In this document: one piece after another, positions 38,409 through 46,416 of the stretch
How the letters are laid out: each line of letters begins with the position of its first letter
Position numbering within the stretch: the first letter of the stretch is position 1
Source: an uncultured Anaerotignum sp.
GTDB taxonomy: Bacteria > Bacillota > Clostridia > Lachnospirales > Anaerotignaceae
Length of the DNA: 54,790 bases
Assembly: GCA_910578425.1 (NCBI GenBank)
Contig: CAJTQX010000016.1
Location: 1-54,790, forward strand
Direction: 5' to 3'
Program-made: the position numbers and the translations under genes
The notes under the pieces: generated by a model
Databases searched by the model: none
What the model saw: the letters and a program-made list of their open reading frames with translations, nothing else
Told to the model about the DNA's origin: nothing

Positions 38409-38496
38409 GGGCAGTGTCGTCACAAGTGTCTGCACACGTCTTTCCGGCAAAATTATGCTCGAAAATACATATACATGACTCATAACGACGCTGCCT
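38409..38496. repeat. Family B TIR element, internally deleted copy 4
   Basis: 88 bp with ends GGGCAGTGTCGTCACAAGTG and (from the right) AGGCAGCGTCGTTATGAGTC. It joins the left 45 and right 45 bases of copy 3 around CCGGCAAAATTATGCTC. Between 37938 and 38599 there are only repeats: C3, a hairpin-rich stretch, A3, B4 and a family G block. Confidence 0.8.
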
Positions 38497-38599
38497 GAGG
38501 ATAGAGTTCCCGAGGTTTTCGTCTTTTTCCATCTATCGCACAAAGTGCGGTGGCAAACTTTGCGCCGACCGAAGCGGAGCGGAAAGCCCCTGTGGTCTT

Positions 38600-40069
38600 T
38601 TACTCCAAAACTGCGCTGACATGCGCGGCGGGGCTGTTTATGGCAATGGCCTGCTCATATGTGCCGTAGCCGTCTTTTTCCACCCGCACGCTGTAAATAC
38701 CATAGGGCAGGTTTATCTGCATGGGCGCAATGCCCGTTTCTTCATTGTTGATATAGACCGCTGCGCCGTCGCAGTCTGCGGTAACAGTCAGCGTGCCGTA
38801 CTGAATTTCTTTTTGCAGCTCGGCATTTACGGTCAGCGTTGCCTGATTCAGCGTGACGTGGCTGTTCCATTCCAGATAGCCGTTTTTCAGGATAACCAGA
38901 TCATATTCCCCGAGCGGCAGCACCGCGGGAGAACTGCTGTCAACAAGCGTACCGTTGATATACAGCTTGTAATCGCTGACGTTTGCGTTAATCAGTATGA
39001 CGCCGACCTTCTCCTGTGCTTTGGAAAGGTCGCAGAGGTATTCCTCGCCCGTTTCCACAAAAATATTATCCGTTCTGGTTTCGATATTGTCGCCGGTTAC
39101 GGTAATCGTATGCGTGCCTTCGCTTACGGCGATGCGCTCCGCCTCATCAAGGGGGATTTCCTCCTCCTCGTCCAGCCGGAATTTGCCGTTTTTGATATTT
39201 TCCCTGTGCTCCACAACGATGTACCCATGATACTCCAGCACTTCGACCGACCAGACAAGGTCTTCCACGCCTTTCAGCCGCAGAATATCACAGGGCTCTA
39301 AATCCTTCGGAGAGATTTCTTCGCCCTTATAAAAAAACATTGCTTTTTTTCCGTACTCAAACGATTCGTCTTCGCCGGAAAGTGTGCGCTTCGCCGCGTC
39401 TACGGTCAGGCCGGTGATTTCCTGACTGTGTATGCCGTTGCCATAATCCATGGAAAGCGCGTGTTCGCCGGTACTGTCCAGCTTCACCATCATCAGGTCG
39501 CCTTCCAGCGGCAGGCTGCCATAGGCGATGTTTCGCCCCTGTGCATCCGTCAGAACAGTGTCTTCGCTGAGTGTGATAGTCTTACTGCGGTCAGCTTTGA
39601 TATCGTATACAACAAGTTCGTCCCCGTCCAAAAGTCCTTCGACCAGCATGGGAACGGCGTCCGTTTCCTGCGGCTCCGGCTCGGCAGGGCTGCGGAATCC
39701 GCCTTTTGCCAGAAAAAAGAACAGGATACAGGTCACAACTGCTGCCGCCGTTGCCAGCCCAATGATTTTTTTTGTGTGGTCAGGCTTGTCCGCATCATCA
39801 TACCTGCTTTCGTTTTCCGCATAGCGGTCGGACCGGTTCGTTTTCGGGGTTTCAAAGATTTCCCCGTCCGGCTCCGGTTCGTCAGGGTCTTCCGCGGGTT
39901 CGGGCGGCTCGTCGAATCGTTCGGATTCAAAGGCGTTCAGAAATTCGTTTTTATCGCCCAGTTCATCATCTGGTTCGGATTCCAGTTCCTTTAATTTTTC
40001 GTTTATATCGTCCAGACGAATGGTTTCGTCGAAATTTCTGTCCTCTTTCTCAAAATGATAGTCCTTCAC
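38600..40069 (-). CDS. PEGA domain-containing membrane protein
   Basis: A 489-residue protein with GTG start (40069, GGAGGGAAACCT upstream). An acidic, disordered cytoplasmic N-terminus (residues about 1-100) leads to one membrane helix (about 102-122, IIGLATAAAVVTCILFFFL). The extracytoplasmic part has a beta domain and two C-terminal PEGA repeats: YKLYINGTLVDSSSPAVLPLGEYDL and AAVYINNEETGIAPMQINLPYGIYSV. PEGA domains are extracellular beta modules thought to bind surface polymers. Monocistronic. Confidence 0.85.
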   Translation of the reverse strand: MKDYHFEKEDRNFDETIRLDDINEKLKELESEPDDELGDKNEFLNAFESERFDEPPEPAEDPDEPEPDGEIFETPKTNRSDRYAENESRYDDADKPDHTKKIIGLATAAAVVTCILFFFLAKGGFRSPAEPEPQETDAVPMLVEGLLDGDELVVYDIKADRSKTITLSEDTVLTDAQGRNIAYGSLPLEGDLMMVKLDSTGEHALSMDYGNGIHSQEITGLTVDAAKRTLSGEDESFEYGKKAMFFYKGEEISPKDLEPCDILRLKGVEDLVWSVEVLEYHGYIVVEHRENIKNGKFRLDEEEEIPLDEAERIAVSEGTHTITVTGDNIETRTDNIFVETGEEYLCDLSKAQEKVGVILINANVSDYKLYINGTLVDSSSPAVLPLGEYDLVILKNGYLEWNSHVTLNQATLTVNAELQKEIQYGTLTVTADCDGAAVYINNEETGIAPMQINLPYGIYSVRVEKDGYGTYEQAIAINSPAAHVSAVLE

Positions 40070-40189
40070 AGGTTTCCCTCCTTCAGAGAAAATTAAGAAC
40101 TTTTCTCTATTTTATACGTTTCCCTGTGAAGTTGCAAGGGAAAATGCGCCAAACCTGCAAAAGCTGAAAAGATTTTTGGAGTGCTGGCC

Positions 40190-40272
40190 TGCGTCCCCCG
40201 GAACCCCTGCCCGCTTTCTTTCGGAGGAAACGCGACAAAGAGCTTTATTGCGGAAAATTCTGTTTTCCGAAC
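40190..40272. repeat. Multi-hairpin repeat, family E, copy 3
   Basis: GCGTCCCCCGGAACCCCTGC, CGCTTTCTTTCGGAGGAAACGCG and CGGAAAATTCTGTTTTCCG, with ACAAAGAGCTTTATTG between the last two. The adjoining 40310-40382 contains further hairpins (CAGCCGCATGGATATGCGGCTG, GGGGGCAATGCCCC). No gene in 40070-40382. Confidence 0.7.
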
Positions 40273-40382
40273 AGCAAAATAGAATGAATGCTCTCTCTGC
40301 CTGAGAATACAGCCGCATGGATATGCGGCTGAAAAGGGGTCAGGGGGCAATGCCCCTTGTGGGGGGCAAAGCCCCCGGGGTC

Positions 40383-41369
40383 TTACACCTTCTGTAAAAT
40401 TTCCCGCAGACGCCTGCCGTTTTCCTGCTCGCCGGCGGCGGCGGTCAGGCGTTCCTGCATTGCCGGGGATACGCAGGCGCGTCGCTTGTTATAATACTGG
40501 TTTACAAGCCGCAGAAATTTTTCCGGATACAGATTCATGCCCTCCAGCAGTATGATATCTGATTTGGAAAGCGGGCAGTGCCTGCCGTAAGCGGATAGCA
40601 TTTTTTCTGCGCCGCCGCCGTCTCCGTCCGTTTTTTTCATGTACCGCCGCAGATATGCCGCCAGATCCGCTAATGGTATCTCTGTAATACAGCGGTCAAA
40701 GCCCGCCACAAAAATGCTGCCGGAATCGTCCAGCCGCAGGTTTTCCCCTTTATACGCATTGTGGCAAAAGCCGCCGTCATGTTCCGTCTGTTCCGCCAGA
40801 GCGGTATAACCGCCGCGTTCCAGCAATTCTTCCGCCTCCGCTGTCTGCTCCATGCAAGGCTTGTAATACCCTAATATCAACAGGTCGATCGGGTCATAGC
40901 CTGATTTATGGTCAATCCGCCGTTTGATTTTTGCCAGTTCCCCCCTGCGCCTTGCGTAAAGCCCCGGCAGGCGGTCTTTTTCCCAGCGCGCGTGTGGGCT
41001 TTGCAGCCCCTTTGCCGCGGCATGCAGACGCCCCAGCGTTTCTGCCCCTTTTATGAAATCCGCCGCACTTTCCTCCGCCAGCGGAGCGGAGGGCATGGGG
41101 TCCTCCAGTGTGTACAGAATACCATCTTTTCTATAAAACGGCTCGCCGTCCTGTGCGGGGTAAAGCCGGCTGACAGAGGGAAACCCATTCTGCCTGAGCC
41201 GCGCTTTTACATCATAAGCAAGCCGGAGGTTCTCCGCGTTTCCTCTGGGCTTTTTCAGCTCCCGAAGGCCAGCGTCTGTACGGCAGACCAGGCCGGAGCG
41301 GGTGCGGCTGCCGCCCCGATAGCGCAGTCCATAGCCGTCCCATAATATTTTTTCGTAAATATCTTCCAT
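40383..41369 (-). CDS. CotS-family (spore-coat kinase-like) protein
   Basis: A 328-residue protein of the aminoglycoside-phosphotransferase/CotS kinase fold. CotS proteins are spore-coat-associated in Bacillus. The catalytic-loop region here reads GGFCHNAYKGENLRLDDSG, with FVAGFDRC in place of the usual DFD metal motif, so activity is doubtful. The Lys of the N-lobe (LRELKKPRG) is retained, and the C-terminus with LVNQYYNKRRA is typical of CotS. Monocistronic, flanked by repeats. Confidence 0.75.
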   Translation of the reverse strand: MEDIYEKILWDGYGLRYRGGSRTRSGLVCRTDAGLRELKKPRGNAENLRLAYDVKARLRQNGFPSVSRLYPAQDGEPFYRKDGILYTLEDPMPSAPLAEESAADFIKGAETLGRLHAAAKGLQSPHARWEKDRLPGLYARRRGELAKIKRRIDHKSGYDPIDLLILGYYKPCMEQTAEAEELLERGGYTALAEQTEHDGGFCHNAYKGENLRLDDSGSIFVAGFDRCITEIPLADLAAYLRRYMKKTDGDGGGAEKMLSAYGRHCPLSKSDIILLEGMNLYPEKFLRLVNQYYNKRRACVSPAMQERLTAAAGEQENGRRLREILQKV

Positions 41370-41522
41370 CGTTCATTCCCCCTGCTGCCTTGGAGCCTAT
41401 CCCGAACCCATCCGCCCATGTCCGTCCGCGGGCAGGCTCCTTACGAAAAACTGTGTCTTTATCATTCTATGGGGCAGGCATTGGAAAAAGAACCGGCAGG
41501 TTTATCTTTGGAAATGAGGTTT

Positions 41523-41969
41523 TTACAGGCGTTTGGAGAGATAGCGGAACGCTGCGATGCCGGACAGGTACTGTATGACGAGCAGTATGCCAAGCCCTGA
41601 AATGGCATAGCGCGCAAGCGGCATAAACCAGCCCAGAGATGCGCATATTCCAAATGCCATAATGAGCAGACAGTAAATCAGCAGCATAATAATGCAGGCA
41701 ATTCTGCCGCTTTTATCCCGCAGCATGATTTTGCGCTCGTCCCGCAGCTCAATACGTTCCTTTTGCAGCCGCTTTTCATACTCCTCTCGGTTTTCCGGCT
41801 TTGTCCAGTGGAAATATTTCCACAGCATCATCACCCCTGGGCCAGTTCCTGCACCACCAAGCCCCCATAGCAGGCTTTCAATTTTCCATTCAAACAGAAT
41901 GGCAAGCGCAAAACAGGCGATACCAGCCAACACATAGGCAATGCCTGTATACAGCATGGATTTTTTCAT
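41523..41969 (-). CDS. Four-helix membrane protein of unknown function
   Basis: A 148-residue protein with four predicted membrane segments (residues about 6-28, 33-50, 88-110, 118-138) separated by a charged cytoplasmic loop (REEYEKRLQKERIELRDERK). Its ATG overlaps the stop of the upstream XRE gene (ATGA), and AGGAGG lies within that gene, so the pair is coupled. The size and pairing with a small HTH repressor are common in Firmicutes (DUF2178-like context), but I cannot assign a family with confidence. Confidence 0.65.
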   Translation of the reverse strand: MKKSMLYTGIAYVLAGIACFALAILFEWKIESLLWGLGGAGTGPGVMMLWKYFHWTKPENREEYEKRLQKERIELRDERKIMLRDKSGRIACIIMLLIYCLLIMAFGICASLGWFMPLARYAISGLGILLVIQYLSGIAAFRYLSKRL

Positions 41970-42169
41970 TTCTTTTCCTCCTCATAAATGAATATATCTT
42001 CGATACGCATACCGAAATACCGCGCGATTTGAAACGCCAACAGAATAGACGGATTATACCGTCCGTTTTCCAAAGAGCCTATCGTCTGGCGCGAAACCTC
42101 TAAGGCTGCCGCCAGATCTTCCTGCTTCATCCCGCGCGCTTTCCGCAGTTCTTCCAATCGGTTTTTCAC
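41966..42169 (-). CDS. Small XRE family transcriptional repressor
   Basis: A 67-residue protein that is almost only a Cro-type helix-turn-helix: KNRLEELRKARGMKQEDLAAALEVSRQTIGSLENGRYNPSILLAFQIARYF. It belongs to the YozG/YvaO-like group that regulates itself and an adjacent membrane protein. The GTG start at 42169 is chosen from AAAGGAGGTATATT; an upstream in-frame ATG lies inside the operator. Two palindromic operators flank the promoter. Followed by an overlapping membrane-protein gene. Confidence 0.9.
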   Translation of the reverse strand: MKNRLEELRKARGMKQEDLAAALEVSRQTIGSLENGRYNPSILLAFQIARYFGMRIEDIFIYEEEKK

Positions 42170-42184
42170 AATATACCTCCTTTG

Positions 42185-42252
42185 TATGGAAAGTTTGCTT
42201 TCCATATTTCTATTTTAGCATACCGCCACAAAATGTCAAGTTTACTTTCCAT
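42185..42252 (-). promoter_or_regulatory. Promoter and twin operators of the XRE/membrane pair
   Basis: Minus-strand -35 TTGACA (42234-42239), 16 bases, -10 TAAAAT (42212-42217). A perfect dyad TATGGAAAG-N4-CTTTCCATA lies just downstream (42185-42206) and an imperfect copy (ATGTCAAG-N4-CTTTCCAT) overlaps the -35 (42233-42251). The repressor presumably binds both. Confidence 0.8.
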
Positions 42253-42420
42253 TTTTCTTTTTTGAAAAATGCTGAGGATTTTGTGACAGAAACGGAGCAA
42301 AATTTTTACAGAGGGAAAAAAGCGGTATACGATGCAGTCTATACATGTCTTTCTTGACATTCCTACGCCCGCGCCGTACAATGGAATCAGAATAAAACAG
42401 TACATGAGCCAGTGTGCGGA

Positions 42421-42581
42421 AAAGGCGGCCTGACTTAAGAAAACAGATTTTTCTTTTTATTGATTTCCTGAGTCAAACGCTGACGGCGGCTGCCTGAGAA
42501 AATTTCGTTCAAAAAGGAACTTATTCTGAAAATCCTGATTTTTCAGGCATTTCAAACAATGAAATTTTCTTATGACAACGC
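42421..42581. repeat. Dispersed repeat, family D, copy 2 (uninterrupted)
   Basis: 161 bp beginning AAAGGCGGCCTGACTTAAGA and ending GAAATTTTCTTATGACAACG. This is the reference uninterrupted form for the copy at 6081-6322. The hairpin CTGAAAATCCTGATTTTTCAG is conserved. The remaining bases of 42170-42639 contain the promoter above and no other gene. Confidence 0.75.
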
Positions 42582-42639
42582 CTGCGAGCAAGGCGTTTCC
42601 GTGCCTGTCTGCCCGTATCCATGAAAGGGGTTTTGATTG

Positions 42640-42903
42640 ATGAGCTTATACCATAACGCGATGGAAGATCTTGTTGAGGAATTGTATGAGACGATGCATC
42701 AGGGATTTGACTGCTGCCACTGCGAACAGTGCCATGCCGATATTGTCGCGTATACGCTGAACCAGCTTCCGGGAAAATACGTTGTAACGAAAGCCGGCGG
42801 TGCGATCAGCAAGGCGGACAGCCTGCGGTTCCAGCATATTACGGATATCCGCGCCGCTATGATCCGCGCGGTGCAGGTTGTAAAGGAGTATCCGAGGCAT
42901 TGA
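42640..42903 (+). CDS. ComFB-family protein
   Basis: An 87-residue protein nearly identical in layout to Bacillus late-competence ComFB (PF10719). A helix MSLYHNAMEDLVEELYETM precedes the conserved CHCEQCHADIVAYTLNQLPGKYV (Cys26-x-Cys28-xx-Cys31, then NxLPxKYV). Members of this family were recently reported to bind cyclic dinucleotides; that is external knowledge, not visible here. The start was moved from a TTG to ATG 42640. Family D repeat upstream, tRNA-Lys downstream. A second, larger ComFB protein is at 47166-48353. Confidence 0.9.
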   Translation: MSLYHNAMEDLVEELYETMHQGFDCCHCEQCHADIVAYTLNQLPGKYVVTKAGGAISKADSLRFQHITDIRAAMIRAVQVVKEYPRH

Positions 42904-43016
42904 GGTGTTTGGAAATGCGTCCCCTGTTTCTGAAAGCGGGGGACTTTTTTGTGCGTTTTTCGGACAGAAAAAAACAGCGTCCCCCGATAACATATCGAAA
43001 AACACTGCCTTTTGAC

Positions 43017-43089
43017 TGCGCCCTCAGGGACTCGAACCCTGGACCCACTGATTAAGAGTCAGTTGCTCTACCAACTGAGCTAAGGGCGC
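43017..43089 (-). tRNA. tRNA-Lys (CTT)
   Basis: 73 nt on the minus strand: acceptor GCGCCCT/AGGGCGC, discriminator A, D arm TAGCTCAGTTGGTAGAGC, anticodon arm ACTGA-CTCTTAA-TCAGT giving anticodon CTT, T arm GGGTTCGAGTCCC. The 3' CCA is not encoded (GTC follows). Confidence 0.97.
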
Positions 43090-43121
43090 ATATTTGGTGG
43101 TGCTTGCTGATTGCAGTAGTT

Positions 43122-43150
43122 ATCATATCACTTACTTGTCCGTCTGTCAA
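43122..43150 (-). promoter_or_regulatory. Sigma-A promoter of tRNA-Lys
   Basis: Minus-strand TTGACA (43145-43150), 17 bases, TATGAT (43122-43127): identical hexamers and spacing to the tRNA-Phe promoter. Confidence 0.9.
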
Positions 43151-43276
43151 CCATTTTTTTTCAAAATTTTTGAAAATTCTGTCCGTTTTTTTTATTCTAT
43201 GCTATACTGGGGGAAGATTATGGGCGGAAAATGCCCGTTTTATCTCAAATTTCCGCTCCCGAAAGGAGGAGTTTTC

Positions 43277-44488
43277 TTGAAAAAACCAATACTGCCAGAT
43301 GATGTGGCGTTCCTTCTGCAAACACTGAATGAAAATGGGCATGAAGCCTATATTGTTGGCGGCTGCGTGCGGGATTCCATACTGCGTCGCGCCCCGCAGG
43401 ACTGGGATATCACCACGTCCGCACTGCCGGAGGAAACGGCGGCATTATTTCCGCGCACGTTTGACACAGGCATACAGCATGGTACGATTACGGTCGTACT
43501 GCATAAGACGAATTACGAAATCACGACCTACCGGATTGACGGCAAATACGCGGACTGCCGCCATCCCGACAGCGTTTCCTTTACCCGCGATTTGACGGAG
43601 GACCTGCTCCGGCGGGATTTCACGATGAACGCCATCGCTTATCACCCTGGCGAAGGATTCCGCGACCCGTTTGGCGGGCAGGGGGATATTGCCGCTGGGC
43701 TGATACGCGGCGTTGGCGACCCTGCTCTTCGGTTTCAGGAGGACGCGCTCCGTATGCTGCGGTGCGTGCGTTTTGCCGCCCAGCTTGGGTTTCAGGTGGA
43801 AGAAAACACCTATGCCGCGCTCTGCGCCAATACCGCGCTGATACAGAAAATCAGTGTGGAGCGTATCCGCGAGGAACTGGAAAAACTCTGGCGCGCGCCT
43901 TATCGTGAAAAAATGTCCCTGCTTTGGGAAAGCGGGCTTCTGGCGCAGATAGACCCTGCGCTTGCCCGTCGGCTGACTGCCCGTGCGGGGAAACTGCCGG
44001 AGGAGCTTGCGCAGTGCGGGCAGGATTCCGTACTGCGGTGGTGTGTTGTATTGCAGGATTATACGCCGAAAGAGGCGGAAACGTTTTTGAACGGCATGAA
44101 ATTTGACCGCGCAACGCTCAGGCGCGTCTGTCTGCTTTTGGAGCGGATTGCGGAGGACGCGCCTGCTGAGCCGTATCCCATGCGGAAGCTGGCGGGGGAA
44201 ATCGGGGAAGAAGCAGTGTTCCAGCTTCTGGCCCTGCAGAGAATACTGCGTCCGGATTCCGCGCATGAGGAAAGCGGGCGGGTGCTGCGGGAAATCCTTG
44301 CCTCTGGGGACTGCCTGACGCTGAAAACGCTGGCGATTACCGGAAAAGACCTGATGAAGATGGGGGTACCGGCGGGGAAGGAGATCGGGCGGATACTGGA
44401 CATTCTGCTGGATATGGTACAGCGGGAGCCCGCGCGCAATACCCGGGAGATGCTGGCAGCGGAGGCGGAGAGGATGATAAAAGACTGA
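43277..44488 (+). CDS. cca: CCA tRNA nucleotidyltransferase
   Basis: Adds the 3'-CCA to tRNA from CTP and ATP; both tRNAs in this window need it. The 403-residue class II enzyme shows the head-domain catalytic motif AYIVGGCVRDSILRRAPQDWDITT (with D-x-D), the FPRTFDTGIQHGTITV strand, RRDFTMNAIAYHP, and the neck motif FQEDALRMLRCVRFAAQLGF. The C-terminal tail domain is helical. TTG 43277 is taken as start because GAAAGGAGG lies six bases upstream. tRNA-Lys is immediately divergent. Confidence 0.95.
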   Translation: MKKPILPDDVAFLLQTLNENGHEAYIVGGCVRDSILRRAPQDWDITTSALPEETAALFPRTFDTGIQHGTITVVLHKTNYEITTYRIDGKYADCRHPDSVSFTRDLTEDLLRRDFTMNAIAYHPGEGFRDPFGGQGDIAAGLIRGVGDPALRFQEDALRMLRCVRFAAQLGFQVEENTYAALCANTALIQKISVERIREELEKLWRAPYREKMSLLWESGLLAQIDPALARRLTARAGKLPEELAQCGQDSVLRWCVVLQDYTPKEAETFLNGMKFDRATLRRVCLLLERIAEDAPAEPYPMRKLAGEIGEEAVFQLLALQRILRPDSAHEESGRVLREILASGDCLTLKTLAITGKDLMKMGVPAGKEIGRILDILLDMVQREPARNTREMLAAEAERMIKD

Positions 44489-44501
44489 AAAACCTGAAAA
44501 A

Positions 44502-44586
44502 CCTTGGGGCTTTGCCCCAAACCCCACCCACTTTCTTTCGGAGAAAGTGGGACAAAGAACTTTATTGCGGAAAACTGCGTTTTCCG
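44502..44586. repeat. Multi-hairpin repeat, family E, copy 4
   Basis: CTTGGGGCTTTGCCCCAA, then CCCACTTTCTTTCGGAGAAAGTGGG, ACAAAGAACTTTATTG, and CGGAAAACTGCGTTTTCCG in a row. Confidence 0.8.
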
Positions 44587-44677
44587 AGTTTTTTAAGGAT
44601 TAGGGATTTGGTGAAATGGAATTTTATACAAATTGGAGCAGAACAGTGTCTTGTGGTTTTCACAGGGAGGGATTGAG

Positions 44678-45772
44678 ATGAAAAAACGATTTGCAGTGTT
44701 TGCGGCGGGGATTCTGCTTTCTGCCGCGCTGGCAGTTCCGGCATACGCGAATGCGCCGTTTGAATCGCCAACGCTCCAGATTGTCAGGGATGACGAATAT
44801 ACAAACTTTAAGGAAATGTATTCTTTTATCAGTGACCGTACTGCAAAAAACTCGTACGGCGGACTTGTCTTTGAAACAAACGGCGGGTCTGGCCCCCTAT
44901 GGGAGGCTGAGGTTCTGCATCCGCGTTCCATTATCATAACCGAGGAAAACGCGGGCGCGCTGAAAGAAGGAAAAAAGTTATACTTTAAGGTGGAAAATCT
45001 GCGGTTTGACAAATTCCTTGCTGTTGACCTGCTGGAAGGCGATGCGGTGTTTGATTATGAGGTCAATGACGATGGCTGGCTGGAACTGACGATTTTGAAA
45101 GCCAGCACAACGCCCACAAAGCTGAAAATACGCCAGATGGCGGTGGTGATGGGAGAGCATCGAAAAGAGGCAACATTTGAAACAACGAAATATGCTTACA
45201 GTTACCCTCTTGTGCTGGTTACGGACCCCGCCGCGCCGGACAATATGTTTTCCGCGGAGGAAAATGTCCTGCTGGCACCGCATTTCGCAGTACAGCAGGA
45301 ACCCTGGGCGGAGATAGATTATATTCCGTTTGCGTACAACAGGATGACAGCGGGGGATATGGGTTTTTCGTTCAACGGAAAGAAGTATCCGCTTTCGCAC
45401 CCCTGCTTTTCGCGGGATGGGGTGCTGATGGTCCCGCTGAAGGAATGCTGGGAGGCTGTCTGCGCGCACAATGGCATGAGCCTGCGCGTAGGATGGGACG
45501 CACAGGAAAAAACGGCTTTTTCCGTAATCGAAGGGGGAAAAATGCTGTTTTCCATTTCTGTGGAAAGGAATACGCGTACGGAATGGGAAAGGGAAACGCT
45601 CCCCCTGCAATACCCAGCGGAATTGAAGGACGGCACGCTTTACATTTCTTTCCGTGATTTTATCGACATAGCCGTAGGGGAAAACCCATTCGGCAAGTTT
45701 TATTGGAACGCGAAGCTGAAAACAGCATCCTACCAGAACAGGCAATTTGACGATACAGCAGAAAACTTGTAA
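44678..45772 (+). CDS. Exported protein with copper amine oxidase N-terminal-like (stalk) domain
   Basis: A 364-residue secreted protein. Residues 1-25 are a signal peptide (MKKRFAVFAAGILLSAALAVPAYA, cut at AYA-NA). The N-terminal half is a beta-rich domain of unknown type. The C-terminal half, from FSFNGKKYPLSHPCFSRDGVLMVPLKE through TLYISFRDFIDIAVG to FYWNAKLKTASY, has the repeated pattern of the stalk domain (PF07833) used in many clostridial cell-surface proteins. ATG 44678 follows GGGAGGG. Monocistronic or with the next gene 11 bases on. Confidence 0.78.
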   Translation: MKKRFAVFAAGILLSAALAVPAYANAPFESPTLQIVRDDEYTNFKEMYSFISDRTAKNSYGGLVFETNGGSGPLWEAEVLHPRSIIITEENAGALKEGKKLYFKVENLRFDKFLAVDLLEGDAVFDYEVNDDGWLELTILKASTTPTKLKIRQMAVVMGEHRKEATFETTKYAYSYPLVLVTDPAAPDNMFSAEENVLLAPHFAVQQEPWAEIDYIPFAYNRMTAGDMGFSFNGKKYPLSHPCFSRDGVLMVPLKECWEAVCAHNGMSLRVGWDAQEKTAFSVIEGGKMLFSISVERNTRTEWERETLPLQYPAELKDGTLYISFRDFIDIAVGENPFGKFYWNAKLKTASYQNRQFDDTAENL

Positions 45773-45783
45773 GGAGGCGCGGC

Positions 45784-46338
45784 ATGAAAGGATTTGAGCG
45801 GAAAGACCTGCTGTTTTCCCTCTGCGGGCTGAACTGCGGGCTTTGCCCCATGAAGCTGGACAGGCACTGCCCCGGCTGCGGCGGCGGGGCGGGCAACCAG
45901 TCCTGCAAAATTGCGAAATGCAGCCTGGAGCATGGTAGCCCCGCATACTGTACGGACTGTACCGCCTATCCCTGCGAAAAATATGAGGGGATTGACGCAT
46001 ACGATTCCTTTATCACGCACCGGAGGCAGAAAGCGGATTTACAGAAAGCTGCGGATATGGGAATCCCGGCGTATCATGCTGAACAGGAGGAAAAGGCCCT
46101 GATACTGCGCCTGCTCCTTGCGCAGTATAACAACGGGAGGCGGAAAAGCCTTTTCTATACTGCTGTCAACCTGCTGGGACTGCCGGAACTTCAAAACGCG
46201 GTGCGGCGGGCGGAGGGCGCGCAGGGCTTTGCGGAAATGACGCAGAAGGAAAAAAGCGCGCTTGTTGCAGAGGAACTGCGGCGCGCGGCGGAGCGGGGGC
46301 AGATTGACCTGAAGCTGCGCAGAAAGAAGAAAGGATAG
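45784..46338 (+). CDS. DUF3795 family Cys-rich protein
   Basis: A 184-residue cytosolic protein. The N-terminal 65 residues have eleven Cys in the DUF3795 order: LCGLNCGLCPMKLDRHCPGCGGG, then CKIAKCSLEHG and YCTDCTAYPCEKYE, likely binding zinc or an iron-sulfur cluster. The C-terminal half is helical and basic (LKLRRKKKG end). Function unknown. Only 11 bases from the preceding stalk-protein gene, with AAGGAGG between, so probably cotranscribed. Confidence 0.85.
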   Translation: MKGFERKDLLFSLCGLNCGLCPMKLDRHCPGCGGGAGNQSCKIAKCSLEHGSPAYCTDCTAYPCEKYEGIDAYDSFITHRRQKADLQKAADMGIPAYHAEQEEKALILRLLLAQYNNGRRKSLFYTAVNLLGLPELQNAVRRAEGAQGFAEMTQKEKSALVAEELRRAAERGQIDLKLRRKKKG

Positions 46339-46416
46339 GGGGAGGAGCCATGAGGCGGTGCATTGCATAAACCGGAATAGCCGAACACGCAGACAGAAAG
46401 GTAAGGAGGACTTTGC

